Part shown: positions 18,592 to 27,859 of the stretch, in pieces
Layout of the letters: each line of letters starts with the position of its first letter
Position numbering within the stretch: position 1 is the first letter of the stretch
DNA from: Cyclobacterium marinum DSM 745
GTDB taxonomy: Bacteria; Bacteroidota; Bacteroidia; Cytophagales; Cyclobacteriaceae
Direction of reading: 5' to 3'
NCBI RefSeq assembly: GCF_000222485.1
Contig: NC_015914.1
Location: 4,136,001-4,200,000, forward strand
Length of the DNA stretch: 64,000 nt
The notes under the pieces: model-generated
What the model saw: only the letters and a program-made list of their open reading frames with translations
What the model was told of the DNA's origin: nothing
Database searches by the model: none
Program-made: the position numbers and the translations under genes

Positions 18592-18618
18592 CACCTCTTA
18601 TTAAATGAACAAGAGGTG
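18585..18618 (-). terminator. Terminator after the 18648-19151 gene
   Basis: An 8-bp stem (18592-18599 with 18611-18618) is preceded on the plus strand by seven A, which gives a T-run on the minus-strand transcript. Confidence 0.7.
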
Positions 18619-18647
18619 CTGTAATGGTAGTTTTGGTTAGGTGAAAA

Positions 18648-19151
18648 CTAATTTGATGAAGTCATTTCCTTTTTTAATAGAGCATTCCATTTTTGAATCA
18701 AGGGCCATTCTCCTGAGAGATCAGAATTTTTTTCTCCGTCAAAGAAACACAAATTGGCCTTTTTTATAGAAGCCTCCTTCTGTTGTATGATCAAAGTTAA
18801 ACTGTCAATTATTTCCACTTTCTTTGAACCTTTCCCTACAAGGTGATTTTGTTTTTGAAGGTCTATATGTGAAATATTGTCAGTAGAAATTAATTGAAAT
18901 TCCAATTCAGCGCCAAGGTTCATGTAAAGCAATTTGTGCTTACCGGAATCAATGCCAATGGCATATTCACCTCGCCAAAAATCATGATTTTCCAACACAA
19001 GGCCTTGCTTATTGGCTTCGTCCATAAACTTTTGCTGCTTTGATTTTAATAGGTTGGATTGCTTTTTCTTATTGATATATATTGGAGCAATAAATGCCAC
19101 AATAGCTGCTAAGGAAATTCCTAAGCTGATTGGTTCAATGTCAACGATCAT
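18648..19151 (-). CDS. Hypothetical protein with one N-terminal membrane helix
   Basis: 167 residues. A single hydrophobic helix (about 7-27) is followed by a basic stretch (NKKKQSNLLKSK), which places the remaining 135 residues in the cytoplasm. The soluble part is a mixed alpha/beta sequence with no motif that I recognise. It has its own terminator and is isolated by gaps on both sides. Length, codon usage and the terminator support a real gene. Confidence 0.65.
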   Translation of the reverse strand: MIVDIEPISLGISLAAIVAFIAPIYINKKKQSNLLKSKQQKFMDEANKQGLVLENHDFWRGEYAIGIDSGKHKLLYMNLGAELEFQLISTDNISHIDLQKQNHLVGKGSKKVEIIDSLTLIIQQKEASIKKANLCFFDGEKNSDLSGEWPLIQKWNALLKKEMTSSN

Positions 19152-19582
19152 TTTTCAGGTATTTGAATGTTATAAAATGCAATAGCTAGATTAGAAAAAA
19201 ATATTAAAATAGGATCTAGTAGCGTAACCAAAGCCTGTCATTTCGGGCAGTCGATTATAGGAGATCCTGATTTCCATATCTTATTTCCTGAATTAATTCT
19301 GCTATTAATTAGGGGTTAAATTGTCTAAAATTCCCTAGGAAAAGGAGGAACATAATAAAATGGGCAACTTTCAACTTAAATTAAAAAGCTGATCGCCTAA
19401 TATTAGATCCAAGCTCTCTGTTAAACCGAATATCCTTACTAAGAACAATGGCTACAATTCTCTTTCATAATCAGGGAATTGCAACTGAAGTATTTCCGGA
19501 TCACTGTTGTACAATGAATTTTAGACTGGCATTAAAACCTATTTTTATAGGAAATAAATGCTTGCAAATAAATGAAGGTTGA
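19152..19582. other. Intergenic gap, about 430 bp, no gene seen
   Basis: AT-rich spacer between two hypothetical genes. No RNA gene, repeat or promoter of clear quality was recognised. Confidence 0.5.
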
Positions 19583-19936
19583 TTACCAAAAGGAGTGGAA
19601 AGGAAAAAGTATTTGTTTGAAATAATGATAAGAGACCCACGCGTAAGGACTCAAATTTTTATTGCTCAATAAAGGACCATTGGCCCAAGTAAATTCTTGG
19701 TTCTTTATTCCAGCAAATAATCCATCATTTAAAATATTCTTGAAGGCATGTCCCTCTTCATAAACTGTGGGAAGGCCGAAAAAATCTACGAAACTCAGTT
19801 GGTCTACAAAGGCTTTGTTTTGACCGGTTCCTTCAGATATTTTGACAGGAGCAAAAGGCAATAAAAATGACCAGACCAATATCGCTGCGGATAGGAATAG
19901 GGTCAAGTGTGATTTTATTGCTTTTGTTGTTTTCAT
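19583..19936 (-). CDS. Hypothetical exported protein
   Basis: 117 residues. A hydrophobic segment (about 12-28) looks like a signal peptide or anchor. The rest has no recognisable motif. A second aromatic-rich hydrophobic patch lies at the very C-terminus. It may be a small orphan or a remnant of a longer membrane protein. Coding status rests only on length and the signal-like N-terminus. Confidence 0.45.
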   Translation of the reverse strand: MKTTKAIKSHLTLFLSAAILVWSFLLPFAPVKISEGTGQNKAFVDQLSFVDFFGLPTVYEEGHAFKNILNDGLFAGIKNQEFTWANGPLLSNKNLSPYAWVSYHYFKQILFPFHSFW

Positions 19937-20288
19937 TCGTAAAGCAAATTTACTGATTTTTATTGTAAATGGACTTTTATAAATAATTATATAATTCGAA
20001 AATAACCTTAAAATAGGGTGGTTGAAGGTGGTTTGCTTTTAAAGTCCATGAATTTTAAGCAGATTCTATAAATGATATCCATTTAAAACCCATCACTTAT
20101 TTTTGGTATTAGATATTCACAAACAATAGAAATGGGCCTTCAAAGCATTGCTGAAATTTACTTCTTTTCTTATAAAAGTTAAGTATTCTGTGAAGATGAA
20201 ACTTACCATTGAAAGCTTAGCAAATTCCCTATTTTCAACGGTAATGGGTATAAAATGTTAAGTTAAAAAATCAAAAAGTTTGAAAAAA
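19937..20288. other. Intergenic gap, about 350 bp, no gene seen
   Basis: AT-rich. CAAATTTA at 19945-19952 is the reverse complement of a TAnnTTTG box, but it lies only 8 bp from the upstream gene's ATG and has no partner -33 box. Confidence 0.45.
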
Positions 20289-20312
20289 AGCTGCCACTAA
20301 TTTGTGGCAGCT
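20289..20312 (-). terminator. Terminator after the small acidic lipoprotein gene
   Basis: A perfect 9-bp stem (20289-20297 with 20304-20312, six-base loop). Seven A on the plus-strand left side give a T-run on the minus-strand transcript. Confidence 0.85.
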
Positions 20313-20322
20313 GAGGTGCATA

Positions 20323-20517
20323 TTATTGCTCTGTAATTTCTATTTCTTCCAATTCAATGGAATCTTCAGAATCCAAAGGTAGAGACTCATTCTCGAATTC
20401 TTCAGTCATTTCTGGTTCTTCAACAGAATTTTCGATTTGTGAATCTACTGGTTTTTTGCCGCAGGAGGCCAGTTGGCTAGCTACGACGATCATCATTACA
20501 ACGATGCTTGTTTTCAT
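20323..20517 (-). CDS. Small acidic lipoprotein
   Basis: 64 residues. The N-terminus is a lipoprotein signal with lipobox LASC. The mature part is about 45 residues and strongly acidic, with some 20 Glu/Asp and few hydrophobics, so it is probably disordered. A strong terminator 10 bp downstream supports real expression. Function is unknown; acidic tails of this sort can bind cations or basic partners in the envelope. Confidence 0.6.
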   Translation of the reverse strand: MKTSIVVMMIVVASQLASCGKKPVDSQIENSVEEPEMTEEFENESLPLDSEDSIELEEIEITEQ

Positions 20518-20801
20518 TTTTTTGTTTTTCTTTTATGTATCCTTAGATATCAATGCAATAATAAAAACTATGCCAAAAATTCAAATTCCGGGAGATGGGA
20601 AAAAGTATTTTTTATTCCTTTCTGGAGGGCTATGATTTCTTTTTTTGGGGCATAATTATTTGCTGAATTAATTAATGAAAATATTGCATTGGCATGGGAT
20701 AATTTAAGGTATTGGATATGGAGGATGGTAAAAAATAATGGTTTTGCTTTTAGAGGGTAAATAACTATTTTAACGAAATGATTTCGATAAAAGGGAATAA
20801 A

Positions 20802-23186
20802 ATGTTTTGGGGAATACCATTTATAGGATGGTTAATTTTAGTGGCAGTAACCATAGCTTGCAAAGAAAACCCAAGTCATGATGTTTTTGAATTTCCTGAC
20901 CAAGTCAGTTATAACCTTCATGTAAGACCAATTTTATCTGAAAACTGTTTTACTTGCCATGGCCCGGACGCAAACAAAAGGGAGGCGGGGCTTCGGTTAG
21001 ATGTCGCTTCAGAAGCTTATGCAGTCCTGAAAGACAGCCCAGGGAAGCATGCCATTGTTCCCGGTTCTTCAACAGAATCTTTGGTTTTTAATAGGATGAT
21101 ATCATTAGATCCGGAAGAAAAAATGCCTCCTCCATCATCAAATTTGCAATTAAGTGATCATCAGGTCAATATAATCAAAAAATGGATAGATGAGGGCGCT
21201 GTATATGAACCTCATTGGGCCTTTGTTTCTCCCAAAAAAACGCCTCTTCCGAAAGTGAAAAATAAGGGTTGGGCTAAGAATGAAATTGATTACTTTGTCT
21301 TAAGCAAGATGGAGGCGAAGGGTTTAAGCCCCTCAGTAATGGCGGATGACTTAAGCCTAATGCGGAGGATTTATTTTGATTTAATAGGCTTGCCGCCAAG
21401 TCCGGAAGTGCTGGATGAATTACAGGAAAATGGTTTGAAGCCGGAGGCTGTAATAGACCGTTTGTTTCAATCTGCATCTTATGGTGAAAAGATGGCGGTT
21501 GCCTGGATGGATGTGGCGCGTTATGCAGATAGTCATGGTTACCAAGATGATTATTACCGGACCCAGTGGCCTTGGCGAGATTGGGTGATTCATGCTTTCA
21601 ACAAAAACATGCCTTATGATCAATTCATTACATGGCAGCTGGCAGGTGACTTGCTTCCCAATGCAGGCAAGGAACAGTTGTTAGCCACAGGGTTTAATCG
21701 CAACCACAAAATTACTGAGGAGTCAGGGGCCATCGATGAGGAGTACCGCGTAATGTATGCGATTGACCGAACCAATACCTTGGGTAAAGCCATGCTTGGA
21801 GTTACCTTGGAATGTGCCCAATGTCATGATCATAAATATGACCCAATTTCCCAAAAAGAATATTTTCAGACTTATGCCTTTTTTAATACTATCGCTGAAT
21901 GGGGAATAGAAGAAAAAAATCCGGGTTTCTCTAAGAAAAGTCCGGCAAAATACCCTCTGATGGAAATCAGTAATAAGGATGTCGAAGAATTGCTTCAATT
22001 TATTAATATGCCTGATAGTGCTGCTCGAGTTAACAGGTTGATGGCAGGAATGACAAAAGGCACCAATTACAACTCTTTACTTGATGAAGCCAATGTGCTA
22101 AAGGTTGCAGTAATGGGAGAGCTGGACAGCACCCGAAATACCTATATTCTAGAAAGGGGAGCCTATGATGCACATGGAGAAAAAGTGGAACCGGGGTTAC
22201 CTGCTTCCATCCTTCCTTTTCCTGACAGTCTTCCCAAAAATAGATTGGGATTAGCTAAATGGTTGTTTGATAAAGAAAACCCATTGCCGGCAAGGGTTTT
22301 TGTAAACAGGATCTGGCAAGAACTTTTTGGTGTTGGAATAGTAGATACTCCCGGAGATTTTGGCTTGCAAGGTAACTTACCTACCAATCAGGAGTTATTG
22401 GATTGGTTGGCTGTGGACTTTATTGAGCACGGGTGGAATATACAATACCTATTAAAGAAGATCATGTTGTCTTCTACCTATCAGCAATCTTCAATTGTCA
22501 GAAAGGAGCATTTAATGCTAGATCCGGAAAATAAGTATTTGGCAAGATTTCCTAGACTCAGGTTAAAAGCAGAAGAGATTAGGGATTTAATATTGGCTAG
22601 CAGCGGTCTGTTAAACATGGAGATAGGAGGTCCTTCAGTCAAGACCTACCAACCCGCAGGTCTGTGGGAAGCAGCTACCTCAGGAAGGGGTAATTTATCA
22701 AAATTTCAATTGGATACAGGGAAGTACCTTTATAGAAGGGGTTTATATACATTTATCAAAAGAACGGTTCCGCCACCCAGTATGATGTTATTTGATGCCA
22801 GTAATAGGGATGCCTGTGAAGTAGAAAGGTTGAAAACCAGCACCCCATTACAGGCTTTGGTGATGATGAATGACCCTGTGGTGTTGGAGGCATCCAGGGT
22901 ATTTGCTTCACAATTATTGAAAGAGGATCCAAATCCCGAAAAAGGTATAGGTTATGCTTTCTACAGTATTATTGGAAGGAAACCTGATGAAATAGAAAGC
23001 AAGATATTGGGCAATCATTTGACAAGCTTTTTGGGAGAGTATAGGGAAGATAGAGCAAAGGCTAAACGGATTATTGAGGTTGGCAAGTATCCAATAATGG
23101 ATGATTTGCCGGTAGCAAAACTTGCTGCCTTGGCGCAGGTTATCACGCTTATTTATAACATGGAAGCTAGCATAACGAAAGCTTAA
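20802..23186 (+). CDS. DUF1549/DUF1553 protein with cytochrome c motifs (planctomycete-type)
   Basis: 794 residues from the chosen ATG. An upstream in-frame ATG at 20778 would add 8 residues, but AAGGGA lies just before 20802 and the lipoprotein signal (TIAC) is better placed. Numbered from 20778: PSCyt1 haem motif CFTCH (57-61), the DUF1549 domain (about 165-380) with a second CAQCH (346-350), and DUF1553 (about 490-760). Such proteins are abundant in Planctomycetes and pair with DUF1501. They are thought to be periplasmic redox proteins, possibly acting on sugars, with no proven reaction. The DUF1501 gene follows after 3 bp. Confidence 0.88.
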   Translation: MFWGIPFIGWLILVAVTIACKENPSHDVFEFPDQVSYNLHVRPILSENCFTCHGPDANKREAGLRLDVASEAYAVLKDSPGKHAIVPGSSTESLVFNRMISLDPEEKMPPPSSNLQLSDHQVNIIKKWIDEGAVYEPHWAFVSPKKTPLPKVKNKGWAKNEIDYFVLSKMEAKGLSPSVMADDLSLMRRIYFDLIGLPPSPEVLDELQENGLKPEAVIDRLFQSASYGEKMAVAWMDVARYADSHGYQDDYYRTQWPWRDWVIHAFNKNMPYDQFITWQLAGDLLPNAGKEQLLATGFNRNHKITEESGAIDEEYRVMYAIDRTNTLGKAMLGVTLECAQCHDHKYDPISQKEYFQTYAFFNTIAEWGIEEKNPGFSKKSPAKYPLMEISNKDVEELLQFINMPDSAARVNRLMAGMTKGTNYNSLLDEANVLKVAVMGELDSTRNTYILERGAYDAHGEKVEPGLPASILPFPDSLPKNRLGLAKWLFDKENPLPARVFVNRIWQELFGVGIVDTPGDFGLQGNLPTNQELLDWLAVDFIEHGWNIQYLLKKIMLSSTYQQSSIVRKEHLMLDPENKYLARFPRLRLKAEEIRDLILASSGLLNMEIGGPSVKTYQPAGLWEAATSGRGNLSKFQLDTGKYLYRRGLYTFIKRTVPPPSMMLFDASNRDACEVERLKTSTPLQALVMMNDPVVLEASRVFASQLLKEDPNPEKGIGYAFYSIIGRKPDEIESKILGNHLTSFLGEYREDRAKAKRIIEVGKYPIMDDLPVAKLAALAQVITLIYNMEASITKA

Positions 23187-23189
23187 ATT

Positions 23190-24647
23190 ATGGAAAAAGA
23201 GATATTTGATCATGGATTGAATCTTAATAGAAGGCATTTTTTGTCCAAGTTAAGCCTAGGTTTGGGGAGTGCAGCTTTAGGCTCTCTTTTGATCCCTGAT
23301 TTATTCACGGGGAATAGTTTGGGTAAGAATGATGATTTAAGGAAAGGTTTACCTCATTTTGCCCCAAAAGCCAAAAGAGTGATATACCTGTTCCAGAATG
23401 GAGCTCCATCTCAGTTAGAATCTTTTGATTTCAAGCCTAAGCTTCGAGATTTGTGGGGGCAAGAGTTGCCGGAATCTATTCGGCAAGGGCAAAGGCTAAC
23501 CGGAATGACTGCCAGCCAAAATAGTTTTCCGATGGTTGGGTCTTTTTGTGATTTTCAGCAATATGGTCAAGCCAGAGCTTGGGTTAGTTCCTTATTTCCC
23601 CATACAGCAAAGATTGTTGATGACATCTGCATTATAAAATCTATGCATACCGAAGCCATCAATCATGACCCTGCACTAACTTTTTTTCAAACCGGAGCTC
23701 AGCAGGGCAACCGACCCAGTATGGGGTCTTGGCTAAGTTATGGTCTTGGAAGTGAAAATAATAATCTACCGGCTTTTACCGTATTGCTATCTAAAGGGAA
23801 AGGGAATGGCCAAGGGGTATATGCCAAACTTTGGAGCAATGGTTTTTTGCCTTCGGCCCATCAGGGAGTTCAATTTAGCAATGGGGAAGATCCGGTCCTT
23901 TACCTGAGTGATCAGGAAGGGATGAGCAAAGCAGACAGAAGAAAAATGCTTGACAATTTAGCCGCCTTGAATCATCATGCCTATGAAAAAATCGGAGACC
24001 CGGAGATTCAGGCCAAAGTAGCCCAATATGAACTGGCTTACAGAATGCAGACGGCTGTTCCCGAGGCAACAGATTTGTCAAAAGAGCCGGATAGTGTATT
24101 TGAAATGTATGGTGAAGATAGTCGTAAACCGGGGACTTTTGCAGCCAACTGTTTGTTGGCACGTAAACTTTCAGAGTCAGGTGTGCGATTTGTTCAGCTT
24201 TATCATCAAGGATGGGATCAGCATGGCAACCTTCCCAATGAAATGACCGTTCAGGCAAAGGATGTGGACCAAGCTTCTGCAGCTTTGGTAAAAGACTTAA
24301 AACAACGAGGATTGCTTGACGAAACTTTAGTGATTTGGGGGGGAGAATTCGGAAGGACAAATTATTCTCAAGGCCAATTGACTCAAGACAATTATGGGCG
24401 AGATCATCATCCTAGATGTTTTAGTATATGGATGGCCGGTGGAGGAATAAAACCTGGTATAGTTTATGGGGCAACAGATGACTTGGGCTATAATATCACA
24501 GAAAACCCTGTGCACGTGCATGATTTTCAAGCTACGGTATTGCATCAGCTTGGTTTAGACCATGAGCGGTTGACTTATAGGCATCTGGGGAGAAAATTCA
24601 GACTTACTGATGTATCCGGCCGGGTAATTAAAGATTTATTGGTTTGA
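23190..24647 (+). CDS. DUF1501 protein, Tat-exported
   Basis: 485 residues. A twin-arginine signal (NRRHFLSK, R14-R15) is followed by a Gly/Ala/Leu-rich hydrophobic stretch. The body matches DUF1501, a branch of the alkaline-phosphatase/sulfatase fold: QNGAPSQLESFD near the N-terminus, GWDQHGN in the middle, and VIWGGEFGRT plus GRDHHPRCF near the C-terminus supply the likely metal ligands. These proteins lack the formylglycine motif of sulfatases. It is almost always found beside a DUF1549/DUF1553 gene, as here (3-bp gap), so the two probably form one exported redox/hydrolytic unit. Confidence 0.9.
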   Translation: MEKEIFDHGLNLNRRHFLSKLSLGLGSAALGSLLIPDLFTGNSLGKNDDLRKGLPHFAPKAKRVIYLFQNGAPSQLESFDFKPKLRDLWGQELPESIRQGQRLTGMTASQNSFPMVGSFCDFQQYGQARAWVSSLFPHTAKIVDDICIIKSMHTEAINHDPALTFFQTGAQQGNRPSMGSWLSYGLGSENNNLPAFTVLLSKGKGNGQGVYAKLWSNGFLPSAHQGVQFSNGEDPVLYLSDQEGMSKADRRKMLDNLAALNHHAYEKIGDPEIQAKVAQYELAYRMQTAVPEATDLSKEPDSVFEMYGEDSRKPGTFAANCLLARKLSESGVRFVQLYHQGWDQHGNLPNEMTVQAKDVDQASAALVKDLKQRGLLDETLVIWGGEFGRTNYSQGQLTQDNYGRDHHPRCFSIWMAGGGIKPGIVYGATDDLGYNITENPVHVHDFQATVLHQLGLDHERLTYRHLGRKFRLTDVSGRVIKDLLV

Positions 24648-24667
24648 TCGAATGTCTTGAATTTCCT

Positions 24668-24696
24668 GTGAAAAACAAGCGGGATTTTTAACTTTG
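24668..24696 (+). promoter_or_regulatory. Candidate promoter for the aldo/keto reductase pair
   Basis: TAACTTTG (24689-24696) matches the Bacteroidota -7 consensus. A weak TG-rich -33 element (CTGTG, 24666-24670) lies about 20 bp upstream. It would give an untranslated leader of about 70 nt before the first reductase. Confidence 0.45.
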
Positions 24697-24774
24697 CTTG
24701 ATAAAAATCAGTTTAAATAGATTGGATCAAGTAATAAGCCATCTGCTTGGTCCATCAATATATTATTATTTAGG

Positions 24775-25731
24775 ATGAAAAACTTATTATTTGAAAATGG
24801 GGACAAAATGCCGACCCTAGGACTTGGCACATGGAAATCTAAGCCAAATGAAGTCTATAAAGCAGTGCTTCATGCCATACAGGTTGGGTATCGACACATT
24901 GATTGTGCCTATGTTTATAAAAACGAAAATGAAATAGGTCAGGCAATTAGCGACGCTATTGCTAAAGGCATGGTGAAAAGAGAAGATCTGTGGATCACTT
25001 CTAAATTATGGAATGATGCGCACCTGCCCCAAGATGTATTGCCTGCCATTCAAAATACCCTAAAGGATCTTCAATTGGATTACCTTGATTTGTACTTGGT
25101 TCACTGGCCTGTCGCATTAAAAAAGGGGGTAGGCTTACCTACTGACCCAAGTGACTTTTTGACTAAGGACCAAGCACCCTTAGCGGATACTTGGGCTGAA
25201 ATGGAAAAATTACACAAAAAAGGATTGACACGCCAAATTGGAGTATCCAATTTTAATTCGGCAAAAATTGAAGCATTGAAGGCAAATGCTTCCATAATGC
25301 CAACGGTTAATCAGGTGGAATATCATCCTTATTTGCCCCAAGAGAAATTAAAAGAATATTGTGACAATAATGGCATCTACATTACCGGGTATGGCCCTCT
25401 TGGAGCTGCCTATAGGGTTGCTGACAATGAAGTAGATCATCCCATATTACTTGAAAACACAGTCTTGCAAGAGATTGCAGCGAAACATTCGGCGACAGTG
25501 GCTCAAGTGGTTCTTGCTTGGGCCATAGAGAAAGGCGTATCGGTAGTACCGAAATCTGTGAATTTTAAGCGAATAGAGGAGAATTTTGCTGCTGCTAACT
25601 TGTCATTAGATAATGAAGCTATCAAAATAATAAGCAATCTAGGAGGCCCTTATCGGTATACACATGGGAGTGCCTGGGTGGGTGAAATCAGCCCTTACGA
25701 TTTTTCTGACATTTGGGAAGAATGTCTATAA
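24775..25731 (+). CDS. Aldo/keto reductase, copy 1
   Basis: 318 residues. The full catalytic tetrad is present: D43 and Y48 (HIDCAYVY), K77 (ITSKLW) and H110 (LVHW). The cofactor region has VPKSVNFKRIEEN near the C-terminus. Where most family members read YSPLG, this copy has YGPLG (206-210), losing a Ser that usually touches the NADP nicotinamide-side phosphates. It probably reduces carbonyls on small molecules or sugars with NADPH in the cytoplasm. It is followed after 32 bp by a close paralogue of identical length. Confidence 0.9.
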   Translation: MKNLLFENGDKMPTLGLGTWKSKPNEVYKAVLHAIQVGYRHIDCAYVYKNENEIGQAISDAIAKGMVKREDLWITSKLWNDAHLPQDVLPAIQNTLKDLQLDYLDLYLVHWPVALKKGVGLPTDPSDFLTKDQAPLADTWAEMEKLHKKGLTRQIGVSNFNSAKIEALKANASIMPTVNQVEYHPYLPQEKLKEYCDNNGIYITGYGPLGAAYRVADNEVDHPILLENTVLQEIAAKHSATVAQVVLAWAIEKGVSVVPKSVNFKRIEENFAAANLSLDNEAIKIISNLGGPYRYTHGSAWVGEISPYDFSDIWEECL

Positions 25732-25763
25732 CTTATACATACATATTAATTTAGAAATAAAGC

Positions 25764-26720
25764 ATGAAATACATCACATTTAAAAACCAAGATAAAATGC
25801 CTATGTTGGGCTTGGGCACCTGGAAATCCGGCCCTGGAGAAGTTTATCAGGCTGTGCTTTGGGCAATAGAGGCTGGTTACAGGCATATTGATTGTGCAGC
25901 TATCTACCAAAATGAAAAAGAGGTGGGAGATGCTTTACAAAAAGCTTTTAAAGAGGGGATAGTGAAAAGGGAAGAGCTATGGATAACTTCCAAGCTTTGG
26001 AACAATGCCCATGAAGTGGATAAGGTGGAAGCAGGTATTCAGCAGACATTGGCAGACTTACAGTTGGATTATCTAGACCTTTATCTCATTCACTGGCCAA
26101 TATCTTTAAAGGATGGGGTAACTTTTCCAAGTAGTGGAGATGATTTCCTGGATTACAAAACCGTTCCGCTCACAGAAACCTGGAAGGGAATGGAAGCATT
26201 GAAAGAAAAAGGCCTAACCAAACATATTGGAGTGTCTAATTTTAATATTGCAAAACTTAAAGAAATTCAGTCTAATGGTAGTATTGCACCTGAAATGAAT
26301 CAGATAGAACTTCATCCCTATTTACCGCAGCATAATCTTGTAGATTACTGCAAGCAAAATGGAATAAATGTTACGGCTTATTCTCCATTAGGCTCAGCCG
26401 ACAGGCCTAAGGCCAGGCAAAAAGATAGCGATCCAATATTAATGGAGCATCAAATTTTCAAGGACTTGGCTGAGAAGCATACCTGTTCAGTGGCCCAAAT
26501 TCTTATCGCTTGGTCTTTGCATAGGGATATTGCTGTTATCCCAAAATCAGCGAATAAGGAAAGAATTGCGGCCAACCTAAAATCAAAGGATATTGAACTA
26601 TCGGCAGAGGATTTAAAAAGCATAGCATCCATTGATAGTCATCACAGGTACATTGACGGAACATTCTTTACAGAAGTGCCCGGTAGTCCTTTTGAACAAT
26701 CAGATTTGTGGGAGGGGTAA
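25764..26720 (+). CDS. Aldo/keto reductase, copy 2
   Basis: 318 residues, colinear with the preceding gene and about half identical by eye, so the two arose by tandem duplication. The tetrad is kept (D43, Y48, K77, H110) and this copy has the usual AYSPLG loop and VIPKSANKERI cofactor motif. The substrate loop (about 115-140) and the C-terminal tail differ most from copy 1, so substrate ranges probably differ. A hairpin follows at 26778-26809, which suggests the two-gene unit ends here. Confidence 0.9.
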   Translation: MKYITFKNQDKMPMLGLGTWKSGPGEVYQAVLWAIEAGYRHIDCAAIYQNEKEVGDALQKAFKEGIVKREELWITSKLWNNAHEVDKVEAGIQQTLADLQLDYLDLYLIHWPISLKDGVTFPSSGDDFLDYKTVPLTETWKGMEALKEKGLTKHIGVSNFNIAKLKEIQSNGSIAPEMNQIELHPYLPQHNLVDYCKQNGINVTAYSPLGSADRPKARQKDSDPILMEHQIFKDLAEKHTCSVAQILIAWSLHRDIAVIPKSANKERIAANLKSKDIELSAEDLKSIASIDSHHRYIDGTFFTEVPGSPFEQSDLWEG

Positions 26721-26777
26721 AAATATTCTTCCCTGGCAGTAGGAAATAAAAGGATTAACCTAAAAAAGGGTTTTTAA

Positions 26778-26809
26778 AAATGGGCGGATAAGATATGATT
26801 CGCCCATTT
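26778..26809 (+). terminator. Terminator after the aldo/keto reductase pair
   Basis: A 9-bp perfect stem (26778-26786 with 26801-26809, 14-base loop) is flanked by A- and T-rich tracts. It lies 58 bp after the stop codon. Confidence 0.65.
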
Positions 26810-27288
26810 AAATTTTGAAATTGACAATTCTATAATCCTTATATTGTTAAAGTATTTGAAAAATCACCTTAACTTTGTTTAAAAAATTACAAAATCACGA
26901 TTAAAAATTAAAAATTTTCTATTTTAAAAAAAAGAGTTAATTTAGTGGTAAATTTATAATTACATTGAAAATGCAAGAATTTATTGACTGATTCTGTACA
27001 ATTACTTGTTTGAATTGGTCTTATTATTTAGTTTTCCCAATCATTAAGTTTTAAGCAAGTCAGTTTAGTTATGTTGATTTCGGATATTAAGCTGTTGAAA
27101 TATTTGTATTGATCAGTTAATTGATTGGTATTATAGCATTTCATCTTTGCTTAAAAATGAACGAGATGGTTGTTAAGTTATGACGGGTTTAGATCTTAAG
27201 CCAAGTTATGAATACATCAATGACTTGAATTTTACACATCCGAAAAGTAAATTAAAAGTTGGGGTTTTGATATTTATATTTTAGAACA
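26810..27288. other. Intergenic gap, about 480 bp, no gene seen
   Basis: Very AT-rich leader region before the response regulator gene. No convincing -7 box, tRNA or small gene was found. Confidence 0.5.
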
Positions 27289-27726
27289 ATGGATAAAATG
27301 AAATCAGCACATATTTTATTAGTAGAAGACAATGAGGGGGATATTTATTTAACACTTGAAGCGTTAAATGAAAGTGCTGTTGAAAACAAAGTTAGTATAG
27401 CTAGGGATGGGCAGGAGGCTTTGGATTTTATTTTTAAAACCAATGGTTTTGAGCACCAAGCCACCCCTGATTTAATTATCCTTGACGTGAACCTTCCTAA
27501 GAAAAGTGGTCATGAGGTGTTGCATGAACTTAAGCAACATCATAATTATAAAAAAATTCCGGTCGTTGTTTTGTCAACTTCCAGTTCTAAAGAAGATATC
27601 GATTTATCTTATCAGAATTATGCAAATTGTTACATTACTAAACCTGCAGAGGTTTCTGATTTTTTAAAGACCGTTGCATCCATACAAAATTATTGGTTTG
27701 ATACCGCTTCCCTACCTGTAAATTAA
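27289..27726 (+). CDS. Single-domain response regulator (Rcp1/CheY-like)
   Basis: 145 residues with only a receiver domain. The acidic pocket (LLVEDNEGD), the phosphoacceptor Asp (IILDVNLPKKSG), the switch Ser/Thr (VLSTSSSKED) and the conserved Lys (YITKPAE) are all present. The ILDVNLPKKSGHEVL segment and insert before it resemble the Rcp1 subfamily paired with phytochrome-like or PAS hybrid kinases. No kinase or output domain gene lies in the window. A second ATG at 27298 is a possible alternative start. It sits alone behind a 560-bp upstream gap. Confidence 0.9.
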   Translation: MDKMKSAHILLVEDNEGDIYLTLEALNESAVENKVSIARDGQEALDFIFKTNGFEHQATPDLIILDVNLPKKSGHEVLHELKQHHNYKKIPVVVLSTSSSKEDIDLSYQNYANCYITKPAEVSDFLKTVASIQNYWFDTASLPVN

Positions 27727-27747
27727 CCAGTATTATGCAGTTATTGC

Positions 27748-27779
27748 TGAATTAGGTTACCGGCCATTGTTTAGCTTTG
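27748..27779 (+). promoter_or_regulatory. Candidate promoter for the 27860 sulfatase
   Basis: TAGCTTTG (27772-27779) fits the TAnnTTTG -7 consensus. The -33 element is weak. The leader would be about 75 nt. Confidence 0.4.
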
Positions 27780-27859
27780 CTAAAAAACTAATATTACATG
27801 ATTCTTATTTGTTAAATGCATTGATATAGTTATCTTCTATCCGAAAAAAATGGATAAGA

